Part shown: piece after piece, positions 37,325 to 45,985 of the stretch | Position numbering within the stretch: the first letter of the stretch is position 1 | Layout: each line of letters opens with the position of its first letter | Notes under the pieces: model-generated | The model's database searches: none | Told to the model about the DNA's origin: nothing | The model's input: the letters and a program-made list of their open reading frames with translations, nothing else | Origin: RPQJ01 sp963846315 | Lineage (GTDB): Bacteria > Pseudomonadota > Gammaproteobacteria > Steroidobacterales > Steroidobacteraceae | DNA length: 64,000 nt | Direction of reading: 5' to 3' | NCBI GenBank assembly: GCA_963846315.1 | Contig: CAWJVM010000008.1 | Coordinates: 434,001 to 498,000, forward strand | Translations under genes and position numbers: made by a program

Positions 37325-37751
37325 GCATCGACTCCTGCATCTTCGCGAGCGCCTCGATGTTCTGGCGCGTCAGGTCGGCCACCGTGGCGAGCGGCGTGTG
37401 CGCCACGATCTTGGAGATCTGTGCCTGCAGCGATTCCTGCTGGTGCAGGAACGTCTCCACGCTCTTTTCCAGGAACCCTGCCAGAAAGCCCTGCAACGGG
37501 TTGCCGTAGAAACGGATGATCGACTCGAGCACGGTCGTGCTCAGGATCGGCCGGCCGAACTGCTCCTGCTCGGCGATGACCTGCAGCAGGATGTGGCGGG
37601 TGATGTCGTGTCCAGTCTTGTCTTCGACCACACGGAGCTTTTCGCCCTTCACGATCAAACCGCGAATGTCGTCGAGCGTGATGTGGCGGCTCTGCGAAGC
37701 GTCGTAAAGACGGCGGTTCGCGTACTTCTTGATCAGGCGTTCCTGGCTCAT
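37266..37751 (-). CDS. phaR: polyhydroxyalkanoate synthesis repressor
   Basis: A 161-aa PHB-sensing repressor. The N-terminal DNA-binding domain is the signature RLIKKYANRRLYDASQSRHITLDDIRGLI, followed by the PHB-binding region (ILLQVIAEQEQFGRPILSTTVLESIIRFYGNPLQGFLAGFLEKS). In known systems PhaR represses phasin genes until it is titrated onto PHB granules. The phasin gene is directly upstream, and both promoters share the sequence TGCAGTGCAAAAA. The 3' end overlaps the Ada-like gene by 59 bases. Confidence 0.95.
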   Translation of the reverse strand: MSQERLIKKYANRRLYDASQSRHITLDDIRGLIVKGEKLRVVEDKTGHDITRHILLQVIAEQEQFGRPILSTTVLESIIRFYGNPLQGFLAGFLEKSVETFLHQQESLQAQISKIVAHTPLATVADLTRQNIEALAKMQESMLSAILPKREKSKDDDEKRS

Positions 37752-37790
37752 GGTCGCGAGTGTACCTGAGCAATGGTGCGGTGCATGAAA

Positions 37791-37803
37791 TGCAGTGCAA
37801 AAA
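37791..37803. promoter_or_regulatory. candidate PhaR operator, phaR promoter
   Basis: TGCAGTGCAAAAA lies 40 bases upstream of the phaR start and occurs identically upstream of the phasin gene. It contains the TGCA-x-TGCA core of PhaR sites and would allow autoregulation. Confidence 0.6.
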
Positions 37804-37810
37804 TGACAGC

Positions 37811-37843
37811 GGGCGGTGATCCCCAGTCAGGAAACCACCGCCC
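37811..37843 (-). terminator. hairpin between phasin and phaR
   Basis: An 8-bp stem (GGGCGGTG with CACCGCCC) stands just after the phasin stop. On the minus strand it is followed by GCTGTCATTTTTG, so the T-run is displaced by seven bases and termination may be weak. Confidence 0.5.
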
Positions 37844-37859
37844 GGCATGGACTCTGCGA

Positions 37860-38198
37860 TCAGGCCGCCTTGCCGCTGGCCAGGGACGTCGCGTCTTCGA
37901 TCCACTTGGCAAAACCGGCCTGCGACTCGGTCGCCATTTCGGCCAGTGACTGCTGCCGGGTCGTGGCCTTTTCCGCAAATTTCGTGGCGATTTCGCGCTG
38001 CCTGGACAGCAGCGTCGGCAGGTCCCGGGCCTTGACCGTGGCGTTCAACTGGTCGAGCGAGAACTGCATCAGGTCACCCGCCAGTTCGTACTGGAAACGG
38101 GCGACACGCTCGATGTTGCCCACCAGGACCTCGTTGAAACGGGTCGCGGGGGTGAAAGCGCGCTTGGCGAAATCGGTGTAGTCGGGCTTGGTGGCCAT
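37860..38198 (-). CDS. phasin family protein
   Basis: A 112-aa helical protein covering PHB granules. The sequence TRFNEVLVGNIERVARFQYELAGDLMQFSLDQLNATVKARDLPTLLSRQ is typical of phasin_2 proteins, with long amphipathic helices and no Cys. It lies upstream of phaR on the same strand. The ATG at 38198 follows GGATC; the frame upstream is open but crosses the operator region. A perfect palindrome, probably the PhaR operator, is 69 bases upstream. Confidence 0.9.
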   Translation of the reverse strand: MATKPDYTDFAKRAFTPATRFNEVLVGNIERVARFQYELAGDLMQFSLDQLNATVKARDLPTLLSRQREIATKFAEKATTRQQSLAEMATESQAGFAKWIEDATSLASGKAA

Positions 38199-38266
38199 GA
38201 TGGGATCCTTCGAGGCGGTCGGACGGGCGGTTTTGCTGTTCATGCGCTGCATCGTAACCCAAGTTA

Positions 38267-38281
38267 TTTTGCAGTGCAAAA
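38267..38281. promoter_or_regulatory. candidate PhaR operator, phasin/MaoC divergent promoter
   Basis: A perfect 15-base palindrome (TTTTGCA-G-TGCAAAA) is followed by two more A. It includes the TGCAGTGCAAAAA seen at phaR. It lies between the divergent phasin and MaoC genes and could control both. Confidence 0.65.
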
Positions 38282-38339
38282 AACAAATAGTGGATCCGGC
38301 GCTATACTGCTTCTCGGTCACTGGCCAGGAGAAACACGC

Positions 38340-38804
38340 ATGAGCGCACCCGTCTTGGCGATGCTGCAGGACAAGATCGGCCAGGAGATCCACGCCAGCG
38401 ACTGGCTCGAGGTGACCCAGCAGCGCATCGACGCCTTTGCGGCGGCGACGGGCGATCAGCAGTGGATTCACACGGATCCGGCGCGGGCCGCGCGTGAGTC
38501 ACCCTGGAAGTCGACGATCGCCCATGGGTACCTGACGCTGTCGTTGTACCCGCTGTTGCGTGGCCTCGTCGAAGAAAGCACGCCGCTGTTCCCGGGCGTG
38601 ACGCGAGTCATCAACTACGGCCTCGACAAGCTGCGTTTCCCCAACGCTGTCCGCTCGGGCAGCCGGGTGCGGGCCCGCTGCGTGCTGCTCAAGATCGAGG
38701 ACGTGCCGGGCGGCCTGCAGATGACGGAGCAGTACACGGTCGAGATCGACGGCGAGACCAAGCCCGCCTGCGTCGCCGAGGCGATCATGCGGGTCTATTT
38801 CTGA
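38340..38804 (+). CDS. MaoC-like (R)-specific enoyl-CoA hydratase
   Basis: A 154-aa single hot-dog domain. The catalytic pair is Asp and His of the hydratase 2 motif in IDAFAAATGDQQWIHTDPARA, followed by STIAHGYLTLSL. Such enzymes (PhaJ or NodN type) convert enoyl-CoA from beta-oxidation to (R)-3-hydroxyacyl-CoA, a monomer for PHA. Its position next to phasin and phaR supports that role, but NodN-type MaoC proteins of unknown role look alike. TATACT at 38303 could be its -10 element. Confidence 0.88.
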   Translation: MSAPVLAMLQDKIGQEIHASDWLEVTQQRIDAFAAATGDQQWIHTDPARAARESPWKSTIAHGYLTLSLYPLLRGLVEESTPLFPGVTRVINYGLDKLRFPNAVRSGSRVRARCVLLKIEDVPGGLQMTEQYTVEIDGETKPACVAEAIMRVYF

Positions 38805-38907
38805 CGGCGAAGCAGACGGTTCTGCCGAGATTCCTGTGCGGCATGACGCTTTGCCGCAAGCGTTGGCTATAGTCGCGACCATTGCCCGCCGGGCGAAGGA
38901 TCCAGCC

Positions 38908-39849
38908 ATGATTTACGACAGCATCCTGCACACCATCGGCCGCACGCCCATCGTGCGCGTCAACCGCATTGCGCCCAAGCACGTGGACATCTACGTGAAG
39001 TGCGAGTTCTTCAATCCGCTGAGTTCAGTGAAGGACCGTCTCGCGATCGCGATCATCGAGGACGCGGAGCGCAGCGGCGCACTCAAGCCGGGCCAGACCG
39101 TCGTCGAGGCGACGTCGGGCAACACCGGCATCGCGCTTGCCATGGTCTGCGCCGCCAAGGGTTATCCGTTCGTCGCGGTCATGGTCGAGACCTTCTCGAT
39201 CGAGCGCCGCAAGATCATGCGCATGCTCGGCGCCAGAGTGCTCCTGACCCCGGCGGCCGAACGGGGCAGCGGCATGGTGCGCAAGGCCGAAGAACTCGCC
39301 ACCAGGAACGGCTGGTTCCTTGCTCGCCAGTTCGAGAATCCAGCCAATCCGGCCTACCACCGGCAGACGACGGGCCCGGAAATCCTGAGCGACTTCGCGG
39401 GCCGCCGGCTCGACTTTTTCGTGTCGGGTTGGGGCACGGGTGGCACGCTGACCGGTGCGGGCGAGATGATCCGGCTTGCGCGCCCCGAAGTGCGAATCGT
39501 CGCGACTGAGCCTGCGGGGGCCGCCCTGTTGTCCGGGGCCGAGTTCAAGCCGCACAAGATCCAGGGCTGGACGCCCGACTTCGTGCCGAAGGTGCTGAAC
39601 CGGTCGGTGCCGCACGAGATCGTGCCGGTGACCGACGACGAGGCGATTGCTGCGTCGCGCGCACTCGCCAGCAAGGAAGGCATCTTCTGCGGCATTTCGT
39701 CGGGTGGAAATTTCGCGGCTGCGCTCAGGGTCGCCGAGAAGGCGCCCGAGGGTTCCGTCATCCTGACCGTGCTGGCCGACACCGCCGAACGGTACCTGTC
39801 GACAGCATTGTTCGAAGGCATTGCCGAGGGCTCCGACCCGGAGCCCTGA
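38908..39849 (+). CDS. cysK: cysteine synthase
   Basis: A 313-aa PLP enzyme that makes cysteine from O-acetylserine and sulfide. The PLP lysine is in NPLSSVKDRLA, the substrate loop is EATSGNTGIALA, and the phosphate loop is GWGTGGTLTGAGE. Length and motifs fit CysK rather than cystathionine beta-synthase; no CBS domains follow. It is preceded by a short promoter region of about 100 bases and stands alone. Confidence 0.94.
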   Translation: MIYDSILHTIGRTPIVRVNRIAPKHVDIYVKCEFFNPLSSVKDRLAIAIIEDAERSGALKPGQTVVEATSGNTGIALAMVCAAKGYPFVAVMVETFSIERRKIMRMLGARVLLTPAAERGSGMVRKAEELATRNGWFLARQFENPANPAYHRQTTGPEILSDFAGRRLDFFVSGWGTGGTLTGAGEMIRLARPEVRIVATEPAGAALLSGAEFKPHKIQGWTPDFVPKVLNRSVPHEIVPVTDDEAIAASRALASKEGIFCGISSGGNFAAALRVAEKAPEGSVILTVLADTAERYLSTALFEGIAEGSDPEP

Positions 39850-39955
39850 GCGGAGCGCGGAGGGGCAATTCGCGTACATCCGCGAGCGGCTCGCATGCGA
39901 ATCGGGGATAATCAACGGCTACCCCTGATTCGCGCTGTCGCGCCCCCAAAACCAG

Positions 39956-41152
39956 ATGCCTGATTCCTTGCGAAAGGTGCTGCTCGGCACCCTGATTGGC
40001 GCGTTCATCGTCGGCTTTGCCTGGCACATCGCCGGCGAGCGGGCCAAGCGGGCGCCCGCCTCGATGGGTGGTCCTGCCAGCGTCTCGATGACCGGGGGCA
40101 AGCCCGGTGCGTCTGCGGGCAAGCCGGGCGGCGGCGCAGGCGGCGGCGCAGGCGGCGGCGCTGTGATTCCGGTCGTGGCGACTCCTTCGCGCACCGAACA
40201 CCTTTCGCTCGAAGTCGAAGCCCTGGGCACCGCGCGCGCCAGCGAATCCATCGACATCACCTCCAAGGTTGCCAACGTGGTGACGGCAATCCGCTTCACC
40301 GAAGGCCAGCAGGTCCGCAAGGGCGACATCCTCGTCGAACTCGACGGTGCACAGGCGCGGGCCGATCTCGCGGTGGCCGAGGCCGCGCTCAAGGAAAGTA
40401 CGAGTCAGCTAAAGCGAAGCCGTGAGTTGTACGAGACAAAAGTGCTCTCCGACCAGCAGATCGAGCAGATCGAGTCGACGTATTCGGCGAACCTCGCGCG
40501 GGTCGCCGCAGCGCGCTCGCGCCTGGGCGACACGGTCATTCGCGCGCCGTTCAACGGCCGGGTCGGTCTGCGCCGCGCCAGCGTCGGCGGCCTCGTTGCC
40601 CCTGGTACCGTCATCTCGACGCTCGACGACACCAGCACGATCAAGCTCGACTTCACCGTCCCGGAACGTGTGGTGGCGGCAATGAAGCCCGGACTCACGC
40701 TCGACGCCAAGAGTGTCGCGTACCCGGGCCAGGTGTTCGAGGGCAAGGTGGCGAGCGTCGATTCACGCGTTGATCCCAACACGCGCTCGGTCATCGTCCG
40801 CGCGCTGGTGCCGAACGCCGACGGCCTGCTGAAGCCGGGCATGTTCCTCAATGTGCACCTTTCGCGCGGCGCGGCCGACGTGCTCGTCGTGCCGGAGGAA
40901 TCACTGGTGCCCGAGCAGGGCAATGTGTTCGTTTACGTGGTGCAGGATGGCAAGGCGTCGAAGCGCAAGATCCAGACGGGTCAGCGCGCCGTCGGCACCG
41001 TGCAGGTCACCGATGGCTTGCAGGCAGGTGAAATCGTGGTCACCGAAGGCACGCAGAAGCTGCGTGACGGGGCCAGTGTCAGCGTGACCGAACCCTCCGC
41101 GGTGCCGCAGCGTTCCGCGGTGGCCGGCGAGGCCGGCGGCGCCGCGCAATGA
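39956..41152 (+). CDS. RND efflux periplasmic adaptor (membrane fusion protein)
   Basis: A 398-aa adaptor. It has an N-terminal membrane anchor (VLLGTLIGAFIVGFAWHI), a Gly-rich linker (about 45-68), a lipoyl domain (IDITSKVANVVTAIRFTEGQQVRKGDILVELD), a short helical hairpin, and the DTVIRAPFNGRVGLRRASVGGLV return strand. It would connect the inner-membrane pump encoded next to an outer-membrane channel. The ATGA overlap with the pump gene couples their translation. The Gly-rich linker is encoded by tandem GGCGGCGGCGCA units. Confidence 0.93.
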   Translation: MPDSLRKVLLGTLIGAFIVGFAWHIAGERAKRAPASMGGPASVSMTGGKPGASAGKPGGGAGGGAGGGAVIPVVATPSRTEHLSLEVEALGTARASESIDITSKVANVVTAIRFTEGQQVRKGDILVELDGAQARADLAVAEAALKESTSQLKRSRELYETKVLSDQQIEQIESTYSANLARVAAARSRLGDTVIRAPFNGRVGLRRASVGGLVAPGTVISTLDDTSTIKLDFTVPERVVAAMKPGLTLDAKSVAYPGQVFEGKVASVDSRVDPNTRSVIVRALVPNADGLLKPGMFLNVHLSRGAADVLVVPEESLVPEQGNVFVYVVQDGKASKRKIQTGQRAVGTVQVTDGLQAGEIVVTEGTQKLRDGASVSVTEPSAVPQRSAVAGEAGGAAQ

Positions 41153-44100
41153 AAATCTCGGAAATCTCGGTCAAGCGCCCGGTCTTCGCTGCGGTCATCA
41201 GCCTGATGCTGGTGATCCTCGGCCTGCTGTCGGCCTCGCGGCTGGCGGTGCGTGAGCTTCCCGACGTCGAGGCCCCGATCGTCTCGATCGACACCAATTA
41301 CCTCGGCGCCTCGGCCGACGTCGTCGAGACCAAGATCACGCAGGTGATCGAAGAGCGGGTGGCCGGACTCGAAGGTATCACCAAGATTACCTCGCAAAGC
41401 ACCGACGGTCGCTCGAGCATCAACCTCGAGTTCGATCCGGGCCGGTCGGTCGACGAAGCCGCCAACGACGTGCGCGACCGCGTGGCGCGCGTGGTCGGCA
41501 ACCTGCCCCCCGAGGCGGACCCGCCCGAGGTCGGCAAGGTCGACTTTGGCGCCGACCCGGTCATCTGGCTCGCGCTGTCGAGCGACACGATGAACGTGCT
41601 CGAACTCACCGACTACGCCGAACGCGAACTCATCGATCGGTTCAGCGTGCTGCCCGGCGTGGCCCGTGTCCGCATGAGCGGAGCCCGACGCTACGCCATG
41701 CGCGTGTGGATCGACCGCGAGGCGCTGGCGGCACGCCAGCTCACCGTGGCCGACATCGAAGCGTCGCTGCGTCGCGAGAACGTGCAGCTGCCGGCGGGCC
41801 GGCTCGAATCCTCGCAACGCGAGCTCACGCTGCGGACGGAGACCGGCCTCAACACCGAGCAGGAATTCCGCGATCTCGTCGTCGGACGCGGCGCCGGTGG
41901 GTACCTCGTGCGTCTCGGCGAGGTCGCCGACGTGCGCCTCGCTGCCGAGAACGAACGCACCATCTCGCGCACCAACGGCGTACCCGGCATCAGCGTCGGC
42001 ATCGAGCAGATATCCAAGGCGAACACGCTCGAGGTCGCCCGGGCCGTGCGCGCCGAGCGCGAGCGCATCATTCCCGACCTGCCCGAGGGCACCCGCCTCG
42101 AGGTCAATCTCGACCGTTCCGTCTACATCGAGTCGTCGATGACGGAGGTTGTCCGGGCATTGCTGATTGCGATGGGTCTCGTGATCGCGGTGATCTACCT
42201 CTTCCTCGGCAACCTGCGCGCCACGCTGGTGCCGGCGGTGACGATCCCGGTGTCGATCATCTCCGCCTTCATCGTCATGGGTGCGCTGGGCTTTTCGATC
42301 AACACGCTGACGTTGCTCGGCCTGGTGCTCGCGATCGGGCTCGTCGTCGACGACGCGATCGTCGTGCTGGAGAACATCTACCGGCGCATGGAAAACGGCG
42401 AGCCTGCCCTGGTGGCATCGGTCGACGGCTCGCGCGAGATCGGTTTCGCCGTGGTCGCCACGACCATGGTGCTCGTCGCCGTGTTCCTGCCCATGTCGTT
42501 CCTGTCGGGCAACGTCGGCACGCTGTTCCGTGAATTCGGTTTCACCATCGCGGCCGCGGTCGCGTTCTCGTCGCTCATCGCGCTGACGCTGACGCCGATG
42601 ATGACGTCGAAGCTGTTCGCCAATGGCGCGCATCGTTCGCGCATGGCGATGACGGTCGACGACTTTTTCCAGCGGTTGTCGGCGTGGTACGACCGCAACC
42701 TGCGGCGTGCGATGCGGCGGCCCTGGCTCGTCGTCGGCGGCACGATCGCCGCCACGGCCATGGCTGCGGTGCTGCTGAAGGTGCTGCCGAGCGAGCTGGC
42801 GCCGGTCGAGGACCGTGGCTTCATTTTCATCGGGCTGAACGGGCCCGAAGGCGCCTCGCTCGAGTACATGAATCGCCACGTGCGCATCCTCGAGGGGATG
42901 GCCAAGCAGCAGATGGACACGGGCGACGTGGTCCGCGTCAGTACGCGTGTGCCCGGCGGGTTCGGGGGCGCCGGCAGCCAGTTGAACGAGGCGCGTGGGT
43001 TCCTGCTGCTGGCACCCTGGGGCGAACGCGAACGCACCGCCGACCAGATCGCGCAGTCGCTGCGTGGGCCGCTCAATGCCGTGCCGGGTGTGCGTGGGTT
43101 CGTGACGGTGCCGGGAGGGTTCGGCGGCGGCGGCGCGCCGGTGCAGGTCGTGCTGCAGGGGACCGATTACAAGGACCTGGTGCCGTGGCGCGACCTCCTG
43201 ATGCAGCGGATGGGCGAGAATCCCGGCCTCACCAACGTCCAGTCGAACTACGAAGAGCGCAAGCCGCAGCTCAGTGTCGCGGTGGACCGCAATCGCGCAG
43301 CCGATCTCGGCGTCTCGCTGCAGACCGTCTCGCGCACGCTCGAGACCGTGCTCGGCTCGCGCATCGTGACCACGTTCATCGACCGTGATCGCGAATACAA
43401 CGTGATGCTGCAGGGCCGGGCCGAAGACCGCGCGACCCCGACCGACCTCGACAACCTCTACGTGCGCTCCGATCGCACGGGCGAACTGGTTCCGCTCTCG
43501 AACCTCGTCAAGATGACCGAGCTGGCGGGCCCGACCCGGCTCAACCGGTTCGACCGGTTGCGCTCGATCACCGTCAGCGCCGCGCTCACGCCCGGATACT
43601 CGCTCGGCGCGGGTCTGCGGTACGTCGAGAATGTCATCGAGAAAGAGTTTCCGCCCTCGGTGAAGCTGGCCTTCGACGGCGCGTCCCGCGAGTTCAAGCA
43701 GTCGGGCTCGCAGCTGTACTGGATGTTCCTGCTGACGCTGGTGGTCGTGTTCCTGGTGCTGGCCGCGTTGTTCGAAAGTTTCCTGCACCCGTTCATCATC
43801 ATCACCACGGTGCCGCTCGCGGTCATCGGCGCGCTCGTGGGCCTGTGGATGTACGGCATGTCGATCAACGTCTACAGCCAGATCGCCGCGATCATGCTGG
43901 TGGGACTCGCCGCCAAGAACGGCATCCTGATCGTCGAGTTCGCCAACCAGTTGCGTGACCGGGGCGTGGAGTACACCGAGGCCGTGATCGAGGCCGCGGC
44001 GATCCGCTTGCGCCCCGTGCTGATGACCAGCTTCTGCACTGCGTTCGGCGCCTTGCCGCTGATGTTGGCGGCCGGCGCGGGGGCCGGTTCGCTGCAGTCG

Positions 44101-44286
44101 ATCGGCGTGGTGGTCTTTTACGGCGTGGTGATTTCGGTCCTGATGACCCTGGTCGTCGTGCCGGCCGTCTATGCGCTGGTCGCCCGCAACACCGGGTCGC
44201 CGGGAGAAGTGGCGCAGCGGCTCGAGCAGTTGCGCCAGAAGTTGTTGCCCAGCCAATCGCCGGATGGCACGCAACCCGCGGAATAA
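41149..44286 (+). CDS. RND multidrug efflux pump, inner-membrane subunit
   Basis: A 1045-aa AcrB/MexF-type (HAE-1-like) proton-driven transporter. It starts with the ISVKRPVFAAVISLMLVILG helix and has the proton-relay pair in GLVLAIGLVVDDAIVVLENIYRR, porter domains at about 40-330 and 560-860, and a second relay helix (LVGLAAKNGILIVEFANQLRDRG). Substrates cannot be predicted. No outer-membrane factor or regulator gene is adjacent; the pump probably shares a TolC-type channel encoded elsewhere. Confidence 0.95.
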   Translation: MKISEISVKRPVFAAVISLMLVILGLLSASRLAVRELPDVEAPIVSIDTNYLGASADVVETKITQVIEERVAGLEGITKITSQSTDGRSSINLEFDPGRSVDEAANDVRDRVARVVGNLPPEADPPEVGKVDFGADPVIWLALSSDTMNVLELTDYAERELIDRFSVLPGVARVRMSGARRYAMRVWIDREALAARQLTVADIEASLRRENVQLPAGRLESSQRELTLRTETGLNTEQEFRDLVVGRGAGGYLVRLGEVADVRLAAENERTISRTNGVPGISVGIEQISKANTLEVARAVRAERERIIPDLPEGTRLEVNLDRSVYIESSMTEVVRALLIAMGLVIAVIYLFLGNLRATLVPAVTIPVSIISAFIVMGALGFSINTLTLLGLVLAIGLVVDDAIVVLENIYRRMENGEPALVASVDGSREIGFAVVATTMVLVAVFLPMSFLSGNVGTLFREFGFTIAAAVAFSSLIALTLTPMMTSKLFANGAHRSRMAMTVDDFFQRLSAWYDRNLRRAMRRPWLVVGGTIAATAMAAVLLKVLPSELAPVEDRGFIFIGLNGPEGASLEYMNRHVRILEGMAKQQMDTGDVVRVSTRVPGGFGGAGSQLNEARGFLLLAPWGERERTADQIAQSLRGPLNAVPGVRGFVTVPGGFGGGGAPVQVVLQGTDYKDLVPWRDLLMQRMGENPGLTNVQSNYEERKPQLSVAVDRNRAADLGVSLQTVSRTLETVLGSRIVTTFIDRDREYNVMLQGRAEDRATPTDLDNLYVRSDRTGELVPLSNLVKMTELAGPTRLNRFDRLRSITVSAALTPGYSLGAGLRYVENVIEKEFPPSVKLAFDGASREFKQSGSQLYWMFLLTLVVVFLVLAALFESFLHPFIIITTVPLAVIGALVGLWMYGMSINVYSQIAAIMLVGLAAKNGILIVEFANQLRDRGVEYTEAVIEAAAIRLRPVLMTSFCTAFGALPLMLAAGAGAGSLQSIGVVVFYGVVISVLMTLVVVPAVYALVARNTGSPGEVAQRLEQLRQKLLPSQSPDGTQPAE

Positions 44287-44433
44287 TAAGTAAAAAAGAC
44301 GATTTTTCCGGGCGAGTCGGCCGCCCGCCCGGGGGCTTGCTACAATCCAGGCTTGACCCCGGGGCACTCCACCCGCGCGCTGCGCGGCCTCTTCCGCCGT
44401 TGCGAAAGAGTGCTGGGACGTCCGCAACCGGCC

Positions 44434-45981
44434 ATGGCACTGAGTCCTTACCAGCAACTCGAGCAGGAATTCCGCCGCCTCCACGCTTTCCAGGGCGCGG
44501 CGAGCCTGCTGCGCTGGGATTCGGCCGTGATGATGCCGCGGGGCAGCGCCGACGTGCGTGGCGAACAGCTCGCCGCCCTCGATTCCGAATGCCACGCCTT
44601 GCTCACCTCACCGAAGGTATCGCGCCTGATCGAGCGCGCGCAGGCCAACCAGGCGCAGCTCGAGGACTGGCAGCTGGCCAACCTGCGCGAGATGCGGCGC
44701 GAGCGCGATCACGCGATCGCCACGCCGCTGACCTTGATCACCCGCCTGGCACGCGCCACGTCACTGGCTGAAGTGCGGTGGCTCGAGGCGCGCCAGGAAA
44801 ACAATTTCGCGCTGTTCGCGCCGCACCTCGAGGAAGTGGTCGCCCTGACCCGCGACAAGGCCCAGGTGCTGTCGCAGGCACTCGGGCTGGCCCCGTACGA
44901 CTCGTTGATCGACGGCTTCAGCCCCGGCTTCCTGAGCGCCGACATCGACCAGCTGTTCAAGGTCGTGATCCGCCGCCTGCCGAACCTCATCCGTGAGGCA
45001 ATCGAACTGCAGGCGGAACGGCCGCCGCTGCCGATCGTCGGCAAGGTGAGCCTGTCGAAGCAGCGCACGCTCGCGCACGAAGTGATGCGCGTGATCGGCT
45101 TCCCCTTCGACCGTGGCCGTCTCGACGAAAGCAGCCGTGCCTTCACGGAGGGCGTGTGGGGCGACGTGCGCATCGCGACCCGCTACGACGTCAACGAACC
45201 GTTCACGGGGCTGATGGGCGTGCTGCACGAAGTCGGGCAGGCGATGTACGACCTCGGCTTGCCGGCCGCCTGGCGCGACCAGCCGGTCGGCCGCGACCGT
45301 GGCATGGCGCTCGAGGAAAGCCAGTCGTTGCTGCTCGAGATGATTCTCGGCCGCAGCCGGCCATTTCTGACCTGGTTGCGGCCGTTGCTCGAGAAGCACT
45401 TCGGCTGCACCGGACCCGAGTGGGAGGTCGAGAATCTCTACCGGACGCTCACCCGCGTGCGCCGCAGCGCGATCCGCGCCGACGCGGACGAACTGACCTA
45501 CCCCGTGCACATCATGCTGCGCTACGACCTGGAAAAGCAGATCTTCGAGGGCACGATGCCCGTGAAGGACCTGCCGGAGGCCTGGCGCGCCGGCTTCGAC
45601 CGTCGTCTCGGGCTGCGCCCGGCCAACGACGCCGAAGGCTGCCTGCAGGACCCGCACTGGGCGCTCGGCCAGTTCGGGTATTTCCCGTCCTATGCGCTCG
45701 GTTCGTTCATCGCTGCACAGCTGCATGAGACCCTGCGCACGCAGAGCGAGCACTTCGACGTCGAGATCGCGAGTGGCCGCTTTGGCGGACTGTTCGAGTG
45801 GCTGCGGCAGAACGTGCACGGGCGCGGCGCGAGCGTCGGTGCGCAGGAACTGATCAAGGATGCGACCGGCAAGACACTCACGGCGGCGCCGTGGTTGCGT
45901 TACGCGGAGTCGAAGTACCTCGAGTCCGAAGTGGAGGCCGCGGAGCAGGTCGCGGCCGGAATGCCCGAGGTCGCGTCTTAG
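44434..45981 (+). CDS. M32 carboxypeptidase homologue lacking catalytic zinc ligands
   Basis: A 515-aa protein of M32 length and fold (RLHAFQGAASLLRWDSAVMMPRGSADVRGEQLAAL, NEPFTGLMGVLHEVGQAMYDLGLP, YALGSFIAAQL). The family's zinc motif HEXXH is HEVGQ here (His265, Glu266, Gln269). The usual HES(Q/G)SR motif after it is EESQSLL (Glu294-Glu295), so two zinc ligands and an Arg are lost. The rest is well preserved, so this is not random decay; it is probably an inactive homologue or one with changed chemistry. The ATG at 44434 fits the family N terminus. It ends 4 bases before a convergent regulator gene. Confidence 0.85.
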   Translation: MALSPYQQLEQEFRRLHAFQGAASLLRWDSAVMMPRGSADVRGEQLAALDSECHALLTSPKVSRLIERAQANQAQLEDWQLANLREMRRERDHAIATPLTLITRLARATSLAEVRWLEARQENNFALFAPHLEEVVALTRDKAQVLSQALGLAPYDSLIDGFSPGFLSADIDQLFKVVIRRLPNLIREAIELQAERPPLPIVGKVSLSKQRTLAHEVMRVIGFPFDRGRLDESSRAFTEGVWGDVRIATRYDVNEPFTGLMGVLHEVGQAMYDLGLPAAWRDQPVGRDRGMALEESQSLLLEMILGRSRPFLTWLRPLLEKHFGCTGPEWEVENLYRTLTRVRRSAIRADADELTYPVHIMLRYDLEKQIFEGTMPVKDLPEAWRAGFDRRLGLRPANDAEGCLQDPHWALGQFGYFPSYALGSFIAAQLHETLRTQSEHFDVEIASGRFGGLFEWLRQNVHGRGASVGAQELIKDATGKTLTAAPWLRYAESKYLESEVEAAEQVAAGMPEVAS

Positions 45982-45985
45982 GACT

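Noticed and set aside
44290..44340. A terminator after the RND pump gene
   Set aside because: A GC-rich hairpin is present, but the T-run lies before it on the plus strand, so it does not fit an intrinsic terminator in either direction.
40981..44595. A 1204-residue open frame on the minus strand
   Set aside because: It is antisense to the RND pump genes and has the Arg/His/Asp-rich composition of antisense frames in GC-rich DNA, with no domain.
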